From: a virus
IMG/VR virus record: IMGVR_UViG_3300012685_000009
Span: 1-39,246 of that record
Length of the DNA: 39,246 bases
Strand: one strand, 5' to 3'
Shown here: in pieces, positions 33,101 to 39,179 of the stretch
Position numbering within the stretch: position 1 is the first letter of the stretch
Layout of the letters: each line of letters begins with the position of its first letter
Made by a program: the position numbers and the translations under genes
Notes under the pieces: generated by a model
Databases searched by the model: none
What the model was told of the DNA's origin: nothing
What the model saw: the letters and a program-made list of their open reading frames with translations, nothing else

Positions 33101-33425
33101 TCAAGTTTACCGGACCCGCGCCTGTGAACACGTAGAACTGCGGCACGACATTGATATTTGGAATCAAGTACATCACCGAGTAGACGGTGTCAGCCGGAAT
33201 GATGCCGTCATTACCTTGTACCTTCGCGCTAAAGTTACCGTAGAAATCAATCGGCACGTCCAGCTGCGTCGGGAACGACAAGCCCGTGGCCGCCAGCGTC
33301 GGAGTCATGTTCGCGCGCGCCGGCAACACCAGCATGAAACGCACCGTACCACCCGAGTTGAAGGTCGTGGCCGGTCGCAGGCCAAGCAGTGAAACGACGT
33401 TTCCAGTTATGTTTACTAAAGACAT
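30153..33425 (-). CDS. Tailspike-like receptor-binding protein B with predicted beta-helix (1090 aa)
   Basis: Residues 1 to about 120 are the same anchor as in the neighbouring fibers (NITGNVVSLLG, GGTVRFMLVLP, NDGIIPADTVYSVMYL, FTGAGPVNLNTL), followed by LVFAGP and FRPLVVADLP. At about residue 230 comes YVDITRFGARACD. In phage spikes that motif (VtdFGA) opens a pectate-lyase-like right-handed beta-helix, which usually degrades or binds host polysaccharide. Long stretches of short hydrophobic/Gly/Asn repeats agree. No catalytic residues can be assigned by eye. The C-terminus (YLRTDGTTTTSFYVCDGATGAW) is a common fiber ending. Whether it is an active depolymerase is unknown. Confidence 0.8.
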   Translation of the reverse strand: MSLVNITGNVVSLLGLRPATTFNSGGTVRFMLVLPARANMTPTLAATGLSFPTQLDVPIDFYGNFSAKVQGNDGIIPADTVYSVMYLIPNINVVPQFYVFTGAGPVNLNTLAATAASLPLPLGTGGPPSVGPNLVFAGPVRVTTDPAAQLPSFRPLVVADLPLGSPLSFTGGVTVNSLVDTGLTPGNCVQAGANGLLTTIGGSCASTGLISSPVVAPNPLAFDVDLHFKGPNPYVDITRFGARACDRNATPCAGGLTANMTSGSAVATISSASTFINGDGVVVYGAGSASGLTTPTGLVVTNVLARMGTGTGLTTPSAAGSTTTCYKIIARTTGGGYTPASSEICTTTGLATRGAVTVNLTSCTRSGVQVTCTTAAPTPLLVGGLGAEAYIGGAPGSPTDSSFRGWRTVTPTDSTHFTFTDTATNSGNGAAASCTGGTVTFFAANHLSWNVVSGAWLYYIYGGAAGAETLIGVSRPQGMGQSIAITDTTFDDFGPTLMSNMSFPSWIPTTPPGVGANNNLSTTILSGAGTTTLILNANAGATVSGAGIRLDAGPGLIAAAAAANGIGPLFIPIDPSLGNFFVINSFTDLTPYLLSIVQSGTLYLRETLALRGAGLRYMGDRSTATGGAGGGGANTWGNYPKIWVVEAVPGIYLDSTFGSAMGGVFFNGIPANGVLLMLAENGFNIAFNDISWATSTGSLDRMGFGLILRGVGGQSVSGVIMDKVSFSVGTNAVDGATHNTSFFCNSCGDVTIRKAYSTGAGFIFLGNPSGGSFKVIEDHYNGGFTPFISVGGSGNMGIELGEPSLPLIMDTIGHPCVSVFFGSTDVFNNGCTPTGTIFQSPSVTGVVRFATSSFTAVGTVFNNSLSTQLQPTVSSQTNTPSLVFNVTGPGGISVGYNNDSIFVNGPPPAAPTCTVSAGGSVPIDTWFFIVQPYWWNGLEGTQSPRSTGCTTTPGNQTITVNWTTVGGNPKQYGVFAGNGGGFGGFGSGPLFPATSTSAIWSSGSVGSPISNGVQLGGPTMLLPGNQGVVAPQYLVSGSSGVAAAIVSGLGAPTGGLCTTSTGGKIYLRTDGTTTTSFYVCDGATGAWTAK

Positions 33426-33429
33426 TTAG

Positions 33430-33774
33430 CTAATCATCCAAACTTTCAAGGGTAATGTAAAAGTTATAAGTTGAACCGGATGGTGGCGTTCCGCTAACCG
33501 TATACTTGAAAGTTACTCCAGGGGGCACATGAAACATTGCACCAGGGGAAGGTGCCCCAATGGACGCACCCACACCAAATGGACCAAAATTTCCAAGCGA
33601 ATCCTGCCAAGCAACAACGACACTTGCACTAAAATTCGGGCCATTGGCCTGTGCATAAATAGAGATTCTAAAATTCCCACCATCTGGAGTTGTAAAAAAA
33701 TCAGTAAAAGGCAGCGCAGTTGTTTGATTTTCAAGTTGAACTTTAGCAACAATAATCGGTACACTTGGTTTCAT
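33430..33774 (-). CDS. Small fiber-associated beta-rich protein (114 aa)
   Basis: The gene lies between two large fiber/spike genes and has a good ribosome-binding site (AGGAGAATAGC before ATG 33774). It looks like one all-beta domain: alternating strands (FRISIYAQ, FSASVVVAWQ, VTFKYTVSG, YNFYITLESLDD) with Pro/Gly loops and no cysteines. It could be a fiber tip, a small attachment protein or a collar subunit. It looks more AT-rich than its neighbours, consistent with acquisition together with the distal part of fiber A. No family recognised. Confidence 0.65.
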   Translation of the reverse strand: MKPSVPIIVAKVQLENQTTALPFTDFFTTPDGGNFRISIYAQANGPNFSASVVVAWQDSLGNFGPFGVGASIGAPSPGAMFHVPPGVTFKYTVSGTPPSGSTYNFYITLESLDD

Positions 33775-33783
33775 GCTATTCTC

Positions 33784-36027
33784 CTAGTTGATTGTTTGTG
33801 CCACTAACTGTCTTTGTGTCCAAGAATTGCTCGTGCTAGCACTAGCAGAAGCCGCCGTCACCTGTAAGAAAAGCTGCGCAGTATTGTCAATCGTTCCGAC
33901 CGTTGCTGTATTGGAATCAGTAAATATTGAGTCAGCGGCCAGTGCGCTCGTTATATCGATAGTCAACCTACCATGAGCTTCATAAGCAGATGATGCTCCC
34001 GCAGTCTGTGTCGTTGATTGCCCATTAAGATGAAATGGAAAATTAGCCGCTGTCAAAGCTCCAGTAGTTCCAGTAGCGATATTTAACAGTGTAACAACCG
34101 TGCCACTTCCGCATCCAGAAACAGTACAAAGCTTAACCTTATAAGTTAATGATGCCGTAGAAGCGGCAACCGTGGAATAAACACCAGCAATATTAATTTG
34201 AAGTGAACGCCCGACACGGTTTAAGGTCCCAGCAGGCACCGTACAGGCCATTAAGTTCTGATCGGTTGAGACGTTTGCATTAACAGTAACAGGTGTAACA
34301 TTCGTACAAGTCCAAGCACCTGTAAAAGACGTCACCCCCGCGCCGTTGTTCGTAGCAAAACTTGGTGTCACCGTGGTGGAATCAAAAGCGTAAGATGCGG
34401 AGCCACCTCTAGCGTTTGGGGCACCGTTCGCAACTAGCTCAGGAGAAAACAGCACTCCGGTTTGAATTGTTACACCACTACCGTTAAATGCAGCAATCGA
34501 TGCGCCGCCCGCAACGGCAGTGAGAAGTCCTCCTACCGCAGTTATGCCAGTGCTTGTTGCACCAGAAAAACTATACGAGGGTGCAGCTAAAGTACCAGCT
34601 GGAGCCAGCAGAGGGAAACTAGGCGTGATCGTTCCTGTTCCACTCGTGGTTAATGAACCGCCAGTGCCGATGACCAGAGCGTTAGTGTTGGTACCCGCCG
34701 TGATAGCGCTAAAGGGCGGCGTTGACGAAATTGTGGTCCAGGAAGTCTGCTGTGGATTTCCGCCATCGGTCGTAAGTACCTGACCGTTCGTTCCCGTCGT
34801 GACTGGCACATTGATGCGGTTAGGAGTTCCGGCTACGCTTGCCACTCCTAGCGCCGCCGATCCACTCGTAACACCCGCATAGATTGACTGCCCCGCCGGA
34901 ACATTAACCTTATAAAAATTGATAGCGTCATACCACACGGTGCCCGGGGTAGCATTCGGAGTATAACCTAAGCGAACTACGACATAAACCGTTCCCGCGG
35001 GAGCCGTTCCGGTAACCGAAATAGGCGTGCAACTCGTAGAAGTCGTCGTCGCAGCGGGATCAACACCGATACCCGCGTTGTTCTTATCTAAGAAATTAAT
35101 ACGCAGTGTCCCCGCCAGGACTCCGTCCGTTTTTACGATTCCTGAAAGATAGAAAACGTCACCCGGTTGTGCGGCGGTAAAAAAAAGACTACTAATCTTA
35201 TTTCCTCCGGCGGATCCGGGATAAACTGCCTTAAGACTATGGCTTCCCTCGCACGGCGTTGCCGTCTCATAAGATACGGTCACCGGCACATCGGGAATCC
35301 ATCCTGGCGGAGGCATCGCACCGCTTCCTCCAAATCCCGCCTGTTCAAAATTTCCATTAAAAATTAATGGGATAGGCCCTTCTCCAAAGGGCGTCTTTTG
35401 AAAATCTAAACCATCTACAACCGTGTCCAGACTTCCGGTGATGGTCGTCGCCGTGATCGTCCCAGTTCCGATCGCGTTTAGCGTCGCTCCCGTGCCCACG
35501 TGCATCGCCGCCGTGGTGTTAGTCCCGCTGGTGATGACGCTAAAAGACGGAGAAGCCAAGATTGGTGGTAAGTCAGCGGCCACCAGAGGACGAAACGCGG
35601 GCAGCGCCGACGGACCACTAGGCGGGCCTGCAAAGACCAAATTCGCAAGCTGATTGCTAAAAACAGCGTTGGGGCTAACGAACGCCGGTAAGGTGCTCGG
35701 CGTGAGAGTGTTAAGGTTGACCGCCGTACCCGTGAAGTTATAAAAGTTAGGCGCCGCGCTCACGTTCGAGATGAGGAACATCACCTCATAGAGCGTACCC
35801 GCCGGGATGATCCCGTCATTCGCCTGCACCTGCGCGCTGAACGACCCATCGGAGTTGACCGGCACGTCAAGCGACGGCAAGACCGACTGGCCGGAGCTAA
35901 TCACCGCCGGCGCGTTGGTCACCCCCGGCGGCAAGATGAGCGTGAAACGCACCGTGCCCGAGTAGGTGATATTCGGCGACAGGTTCAGGAGGACGTTGAC
36001 GTTTCCCGTGACGGTACAGAGGCTCAT
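33784..36027 (-). CDS. Tail fiber/receptor-binding protein A with shared N-terminal anchor (747 aa)
   Basis: The start is the ATG at 36027, in an ATGA overlap. Residues 1 to about 115 form the anchor shared with the next two fiber genes: TVTGNVN, SGTVRFTLILP, NDGIIPAGTLYEVMFL, FTGTAVNLNTL. LVFAGP and FRPLVAADLP follow. The middle region (from IPLIFNGNFEQ to WYDAINFYKV) resembles a carbohydrate-binding jelly roll: N-terminal NGNFE, a PPGW segment and a terminal beta strand. The region after that carries AGTNTNALVIGTGGSL-type repeats and a Ser/Thr/Ala-rich beta region. It probably forms part of the host-recognition apparatus. By eye the distal third looks more AT-rich than the anchor, suggesting module exchange. 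Confidence 0.8.
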   Translation of the reverse strand: MSLCTVTGNVNVLLNLSPNITYSGTVRFTLILPPGVTNAPAVISSGQSVLPSLDVPVNSDGSFSAQVQANDGIIPAGTLYEVMFLISNVSAAPNFYNFTGTAVNLNTLTPSTLPAFVSPNAVFSNQLANLVFAGPPSGPSALPAFRPLVAADLPPILASPSFSVITSGTNTTAAMHVGTGATLNAIGTGTITATTITGSLDTVVDGLDFQKTPFGEGPIPLIFNGNFEQAGFGGSGAMPPPGWIPDVPVTVSYETATPCEGSHSLKAVYPGSAGGNKISSLFFTAAQPGDVFYLSGIVKTDGVLAGTLRINFLDKNNAGIGVDPAATTTSTSCTPISVTGTAPAGTVYVVVRLGYTPNATPGTVWYDAINFYKVNVPAGQSIYAGVTSGSAALGVASVAGTPNRINVPVTTGTNGQVLTTDGGNPQQTSWTTISSTPPFSAITAGTNTNALVIGTGGSLTTSGTGTITPSFPLLAPAGTLAAPSYSFSGATSTGITAVGGLLTAVAGGASIAAFNGSGVTIQTGVLFSPELVANGAPNARGGSASYAFDSTTVTPSFATNNGAGVTSFTGAWTCTNVTPVTVNANVSTDQNLMACTVPAGTLNRVGRSLQINIAGVYSTVAASTASLTYKVKLCTVSGCGSGTVVTLLNIATGTTGALTAANFPFHLNGQSTTQTAGASSAYEAHGRLTIDITSALAADSIFTDSNTATVGTIDNTAQLFLQVTAASASASTSNSWTQRQLVAQTIN

Positions 36028-36377
36028 CCGATATACCACCCCAGCTTAAGCCAAAGGTTGTGAATCGCCGCCGTAAAGCTGCTCAGCCCGTTGCGCATGA
36101 AGAGGGCCGAAAACGCGACCTGAGCCACCAGCTCGCTAAATCGCTGAAGTCCGAAGTATAAGACTAAACCCATCACCAGGATGACAGCGAACCACGCCGC
36201 CTCGTAGGCCGCCGCGTGCCACGGCACAAAACCATATAATAGGTCCCGCGAGAAGGGATTTGACTCGGCGAAGCCCGCGGGAAAGCGCCGGCTCGTGAGC
36301 ATGTCACACGTCAGGCCCAGCAGATTGAACAGCGGAGCGAGGACCAGCAGCCGGTGCTCATTCATCCAGGTCTTCAT
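36024..36377 (-). CDS. Small polytopic membrane protein (117 aa), DUF5658-like
   Basis: Start chosen at ATG 36377 (MKTWMNEHRLL), preceded by GGTGAG; ATG 36365, with only an 8-base overlap with the upstream gene, is an alternative. Hydrophobic segments are visible at LLVLAPLFNLLGL, HAAAYEAAWFAVILVMGLVLYFGL and, more weakly, VAQVAFSALF. The first is followed by a long polar stretch containing GFAESNPFSRD. An N-x-x-x-L..T...G...E-x-NP pattern occurs in small membrane proteins of the DUF5658 type, but the match is by eye only. It lies directly before the first receptor-binding protein gene (ATGA overlap). Function unknown; a holin is conceivable but unsupported. Confidence 0.6.
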   Translation of the reverse strand: MKTWMNEHRLLVLAPLFNLLGLTCDMLTSRRFPAGFAESNPFSRDLLYGFVPWHAAAYEAAWFAVILVMGLVLYFGLQRFSELVAQVAFSALFMRNGLSSFTAAIHNLWLKLGWYIG

Positions 36378-36537
36378 CCGGTGTCTCACCAAACCCACCC
36401 TTAACGACCTCAAGCAAGATGCTCAACGCGGCCCGCTCAGGCGGCGTCAAGTTTTGTGTCATCCGATCTAGTATCTCGTCCTCGCGATCGAGCGCGACCG
36501 AGGGGATGCTGATAAACTCACGAGGGTAGCTGAACAC
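36358..36537 (-). CDS. Small acidic hypothetical protein (59 aa)
   Basis: I place the start at GTG 36537 (MFSYPREF...). The longer reading from a TTG at 36597 would overlap the preceding short gene for 56 bases and adds a Ser/Arg-rich stretch that looks non-coding. The protein has one acidic helix (LDREDEILDRM) and one hydrophobic helix (PPERAALSILLEVVKGGF), and ends DEDLDE. No family is recognised. It overlaps the membrane protein gene downstream. Confidence 0.55.
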   Translation of the reverse strand: MFSYPREFISIPSVALDREDEILDRMTQNLTPPERAALSILLEVVKGGFGETPDEDLDE

Positions 36538-36541
36538 CGCG

Positions 36542-36703
36542 TCATCCCCGTTTCTCCAAGACCTGCTCGACCCGTCTGATGATCTCCTCGCGCTCAAGCG
36601 GGCTGAGGAGCAGTGCGTTGATACCTGTGGGGTGCCACCGGCAGGGCGTAGGGATGTTTCGCGCCAGCGCCTGGTCCAACTGCCGTTTGGTCTCCTCGCT
36701 CAC
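36542..36703 (-). CDS. Short charged hypothetical protein (53 aa)
   Basis: A GTG start at 36703 overlaps the upstream stop as GTGA, and the frame ends with TGA at 36544-36542. The product is soluble, begins MSEETKRQLD and ends with a charged helix (LEREEIIRRVEQVLEKRG) that could self-associate. It contains one CRWH motif near residue 21. Coding is supported by the overlap and by the helical pattern. In this stretch the other frame gives a Ser/Arg-rich translation with no such pattern. Confidence 0.6.
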   Translation of the reverse strand: MSEETKRQLDQALARNIPTPCRWHPTGINALLLSPLEREEIIRRVEQVLEKRG

Positions 36704-36981
36704 GTCAGCGAGTTGATGAACGCTTGAGCGCCGCCCGCGGAGTAGAACCCACTGCCGTCAAAGATGTCCACGGTATCCAGGTTTCCGGCTCCGCTCGCGT
36801 CGGTCTGGGCCGCGGCGCCGGTTCCCGGCCACAGCACTTTGCCAAACAGTACGACGCCGTTCTTGGTGATCGACACCGTGACGTTATCGGCGTTGATCGT
36901 CGCGCCGTAGTTGTTGCCGCCCGCGACCGTGCGAGCCCTCACGTCACGCATAAAGTCTTGAACATTATTTCGTACCGCCAT
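36700..36981 (-). CDS. Hypothetical protein, possibly structural (93 aa)
   Basis: A short basic N-terminal helix (MAVRNNVQDFMRDVRARTV) is followed by beta-type sequence with Gly/Ala/Asn-rich turns (ADNVTVSITKNGVVLFGKV) and a Gly-rich end. There are no cysteines or membrane segments. The composition suits a minor virion or fiber-associated protein, but that is inference. It has a plain ATG start nine bases after the upstream stop and a GTGA overlap with the next short gene. Confidence 0.6.
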   Translation of the reverse strand: MAVRNNVQDFMRDVRARTVAGGNNYGATINADNVTVSITKNGVVLFGKVLWPGTGAAAQTDASGAGNLDTVDIFDGSGFYSAGGAQAFINSLT

Positions 36982-36990
36982 GTCGCCTCC

Positions 36991-37287
36991 CTACTCCACA
37001 AAGTTGTAAATCGACTGCACGTCCAACTTAGTCTGGCAGCTACCGGGATAACTTCGTAGCTCCGACTTACTCCCACGACAATAACTTCCCGAGGCCTCGA
37101 CCTTAATCGCGCCGATCTCGTTCGCAACAGCAAAGTCCAACTGAGTATTTATGCCCTGCTCGATCCCCACAACCTGGACTTGCTCCTCCGGAATACCCGC
37201 CGTAGATTGCTTTGCGCTCTCGAACTGTTTAGCCAGGGCAGCCTTAACCGCCGCCGGTCTTCCAAATGCGCTTACGCTCCAACTCAT
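36991..37287 (-). CDS. Hypothetical protein (98 aa)
   Basis: The N-terminus (MSWSVSAFGRPAAVKAALAKQFESAKQ) looks like a helix typical of small phage-encoded proteins. The centre is a beta-like segment (VQVVGIEQGINTQLDFAVANEIGAIKVEASGS), and the tail carries two cysteines (YCRGS, GSCQT) that could pair. No known domain is recognised. The start is in an ATGA overlap with the preceding gene; nine bases separate its stop from the next start. Confidence 0.65.
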   Translation of the reverse strand: MSWSVSAFGRPAAVKAALAKQFESAKQSTAGIPEEQVQVVGIEQGINTQLDFAVANEIGAIKVEASGSYCRGSKSELRSYPGSCQTKLDVQSIYNFVE

Positions 37288-37628
37288 ATCTTCTCCTTCG
37301 AAAAGTCAACGCTCCACTCATCACTGCGCACCGGCTCACCGTCCGGCCCGACCACGCCCGCTCGCTGGTAACCGTACAGACCCGAGCGGTGTGGACAACT
37401 CCACTTGATGCCCTTCTCGTCACGCGTGAAGCCGACGCCGAAAAATTTCTCTGTCATCGCGCTCCAGGCCGACAGCTCTTCGTCACTCAGCAGGCCGAGG
37501 TCGTAGTTGTAAACTTTGTCGTTATTAAGGTACCACTTGTGGGGCCAACCATATTTCCAGTCGGCGCCGCTATAGCGCGTTCCCGGCGTCTTCAACAGCT
37601 CGAGGGCCTGAGCGATCGTCAAGCTCAC
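37284..37628 (-). CDS. Hypothetical protein (114 aa)
   Basis: This is a soluble protein, rich in Trp and Tyr (DWKYGWPHKWYLNN, WSVDFSKEKI). A single CPH motif lies near residue 78, and there are no membrane segments. The N-terminus MSLTIAQALELLKTPGT reads like a short amphipathic helix. I do not recognise the family. ATGA overlaps connect it to the Acb2-like gene before it and the next gene after it, so all three are probably co-translated. Confidence 0.65.
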   Translation of the reverse strand: MSLTIAQALELLKTPGTRYSGADWKYGWPHKWYLNNDKVYNYDLGLLSDEELSAWSAMTEKFFGVGFTRDEKGIKWSCPHRSGLYGYQRAGVVGPDGEPVRSDEWSVDFSKEKI

Positions 37629-37879
37629 GACTTCTGGTTCTCCGGCAGCACGGCCATCGCCTTCTTCGCGAAGAATGACGCGATCTCGAGGTGGGTCCGC
37701 ACGATCGCCATCTCACGACCATTTATGAAGTGACCGGGCAGTGTAATACCGCCCTGCTCTGGTGGGCGCAAGCTAAGTTTCTCGATCTTGGTCAACAGCT
37801 CGTCAAACGCGACCGCGAGGGCCTTCGCCTTAGCGATGCCCTCGTCATTCAGCAGGTGAACCTCAAACTCATGGTGCAT
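37625..37879 (-). CDS. Acb2/Tad1-like small helical protein, candidate anti-CBASS/anti-Thoeris sponge (84 aa)
   Basis: The protein has two predicted helices, about residues 13-35 (rich in Ala, Lys, Leu) and 53-77, joined by a Pro/Gly loop. The second helix starts GREMAIVRT and ends FFAKKAMA. From memory, this layout, with an N-terminal H-x-LN-x-x-G segment and a C-terminal RE-x-A-x-V-x-T-x-L-x-x-A...FAKKAMA helix, is typical of small phage proteins assigned to the Acb2/Tad1 hairpin family. Characterised members bind cyclic nucleotide or gcADPR signals and so block CBASS or Thoeris defence. The start has a GGGAGG site upstream, and an ATGA overlap links it to the next gene. The loop between helices (about residues 36-52) may be longer than in some members. 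Function is inferred from family resemblance only. Confidence 0.65.
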   Translation of the reverse strand: MHHEFEVHLLNDEGIAKAKALAVAFDELLTKIEKLSLRPPEQGGITLPGHFINGREMAIVRTHLEIASFFAKKAMAVLPENQKS

Positions 37880-38016
37880 CAGAACTTCCTCCCGAACAGC
37901 TTCGCGGCGACCGTCTCGTACAGGCTATACTGAAACTTATACTCCGCGTACGAGGTCGTGACCCCGGCCGCAAACAAGACGCCGAGCACCGCCAGCACCC
38001 TAATCAAGACGTGCAT
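37879..38016 (-). CDS. Tiny single-pass membrane protein (45 aa)
   Basis: This 45-codon frame fills the space between two genes, with TGATG overlaps at both ends (38018-38014 and 37881-37877). The N-terminus MHVLIRVLAVLGVLFAAGV is a good transmembrane helix or uncleaved signal. A short charged tail follows, ending KLFGRKF. A membrane role such as a small holin-associated or superinfection protein is possible but unproven. GGGAGG near its 3' end provides the ribosome-binding site for the next gene. Confidence 0.65.
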   Translation of the reverse strand: MHVLIRVLAVLGVLFAAGVTTSYAEYKFQYSLYETVAAKLFGRKF

Positions 38017-38237
38017 CACTTCAGCTCCTGCAGCCACGCGTCCGCGTGACCGGTCTTCACACCCGAACCGTCACCCACCGTCACCACACCCGTCGAGTCG
38101 TTGTGGATGACGCGGGCCGCGAAGGCCTGCCCGTTGGCCTTGGTCACCGTCAGGTGGCCCTTCTTCAAGTCGACGCTCACCACGTAACCTGGTTTAGCCG
38201 CGATCTGCTGCGAAAGGTGCAATAGATTTTGCGCCAT
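38016..38237 (-). CDS. Hypothetical beta-rich protein (73 aa)
   Basis: I do not recognise this gene. After a short N-terminal helix (MAQNLLHLSQQIAAK) the sequence alternates hydrophobic and polar residues (YVVSVDLKKGHLTVTKANG, GVVTVGDGSG), as in a small beta barrel or sandwich. It ends WLQELK. There is no signal peptide or cysteine. Its stop overlaps the next start as TGATG. It may be a small virion decoration or a regulatory protein; nothing in the sequence decides. Confidence 0.6.
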   Translation of the reverse strand: MAQNLLHLSQQIAAKPGYVVSVDLKKGHLTVTKANGQAFAARVIHNDSTGVVTVGDGSGVKTGHADAWLQELK

Positions 38238-38240
38238 AGT

Positions 38241-38471
38241 TCACTTCCCTCCCCAACAGGCCGTGATGCCATTGGCCTGGTAGACACAGTCATATCCCTC
38301 GGGGACAGCTTTTAAATCTGGTACCGCATCACAGACGACCGTCTGGTCCGTGTGGACGTCACACACCCACACGTACCGCGGCGGCTCAGTCTCGATCACC
38401 GGGTGGACGGGTTCAACGCGCCGGTGGCAGCCCGACAGTAACAGCGCGACGACGCCCAGGACGACCCTCAA
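38241..38471 (-). CDS. Small putative lipoprotein (76 aa)
   Basis: With the TTG start at 38471 the protein begins MRVVLGVVALLLSGC, a short signal peptide with a lipobox (LSGC) and lipidated cysteine at residue 15. The mature part is about 60 residues, proline-rich at first (VEPVHPVIETEPP), then has four cysteines (WVCDV, VVCDA, DCVYQ, ACWGG) that could form two disulfides in the periplasm. The longer reading from 38549 only translates the upstream gene in another frame. It could be an outer-membrane spanin (Rz1-like) subunit, since those are small Pro-rich lipoproteins, but no inner-membrane partner is visible nearby. Confidence 0.6.
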   Translation of the reverse strand: MRVVLGVVALLLSGCHRRVEPVHPVIETEPPRYVWVCDVHTDQTVVCDAVPDLKAVPEGYDCVYQANGITACWGGK

Positions 38472-38608
38472 TTGAACACCAGCTCTGCGTTCCACCCGTA
38501 TACCGTGCCGACCCGCTCGAGCTGCGGCGGGCACAGCGTGACGACCCAAAATTTAAAACGGCGCTGGGCGCTGCGCCCGACGGCGATCTGGTAGACGACA
38601 GGGGTCAC
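38468..38608 (-). CDS. Short hypothetical protein (46 aa)
   Basis: A short frame fills the gap exactly between the twin-arginine-type lipoprotein gene and the next lipoprotein gene. It starts with GTG at 38608 in a GTGA overlap with the upstream stop and ends with TGA in a TTGA overlap with the downstream start. The product begins MTPVVYQIAV, has a basic centre (AQRRFKFWVV) and ends WNAELVFN. The double overlap is the best evidence that it is real. Function unknown. Confidence 0.6.
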   Translation of the reverse strand: MTPVVYQIAVGRSAQRRFKFWVVTLCPPQLERVGTVYGWNAELVFN

Positions 38609-38985
38609 GCGAGGCTCCGCGTGAAGGGCGTGTCATGGTACGGTACGTCGATCGTTTGACGATACCACAAGCCGTGAAACTTAAAGTGGTCAGGATGCTG
38701 TAGCGTAAACTCGACGTCCGGAAACGTCCGATACTTGCCTCCGTCAAACAACTCGCTAACATCAAACGGATGAATCGGGACCGCGTGCTCAAGGTCATAG
38801 CCCTCGGGACCTGCTAAAATAAGGTTAGGTTCCGAGGTCCGGGGCACGGCGCCCGGATCCCGCAGCACCGCCTCAGTCACGGTCACAGACTTCGGGGCCT
38901 GGGCCGCGAGCGCCGGGACCAACTTCGCGCAGCCCGCGGCGAACGGCGCCAGGGAGAGCAGGGAAAGAAAGCTACGGCGGTTCAT
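38605..38985 (-). CDS. Small exported protein with twin-arginine-type lipoprotein signal (126 aa)
   Basis: The N-terminus MNRRSFLSLLSLAPFAAGC has a twin arginine followed by Ser-Phe-Leu, a hydrophobic stretch and a lipobox-like AAGC. This looks like a Tat-type lipoprotein signal, with cysteine 19 the probable first mature residue. The mature part (about 108 aa) is acidic, rich in aromatic residues and His-Pro pairs, and matches no family I know. A lipid anchor implies a Gram-negative host and an envelope location during infection, for instance in lysis or superinfection exclusion; that role is inference. ATGA and GTGA overlaps link it to both neighbours. Confidence 0.7.
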   Translation of the reverse strand: MNRRSFLSLLSLAPFAAGCAKLVPALAAQAPKSVTVTEAVLRDPGAVPRTSEPNLILAGPEGYDLEHAVPIHPFDVSELFDGGKYRTFPDVEFTLQHPDHFKFHGLWYRQTIDVPYHDTPFTRSLA

Positions 38986-39179
38986 GCGGCCTCCATGCTG
39001 AGCGTGACAAACCTAAATCCCTGGGCCACCATCGCACGGGCGGTGTCATCCACCGTCAAGGTACCCGTCGTGCAAGGAACAAAGGTCGTGTGGCACTGGT
39101 GATGAAGCCCCTCGTACAGCTGGCCGCCGCACTTCACGCAGGACCCGAGAGGCTTGGGCTGGCTCGTCGAGTTAAACAT
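38982..39179 (-). CDS. Small zinc-ribbon-like hypothetical protein (65 aa)
   Basis: I do not recognise this gene. It starts at the ATG at 39179; a TTG one codon upstream is also possible. The N-terminal third holds CVKCGG followed by HHQCH, a Cys/His pattern that could bind one zinc ion. The rest is a short mixed segment ending FVTLSMEAA. It overlaps the next gene by ATGA, so translation is probably coupled. It belongs to the string of tiny genes that opens the window and has no visible enzymatic motif. Confidence 0.6.
   Translation of the reverse strand: MFNSTSQPKPLGSCVKCGGQLYEGLHHQCHTTFVPCTTGTLTVDDTARAMVAQGFRFVTLSMEAA

Noticed and set aside
28884-36027. Diversity-generating retroelement acting on the fiber genes
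   Set aside because: No reverse transcriptase gene and no template/variable repeat pair with adenine-specific differences could be seen in the window.
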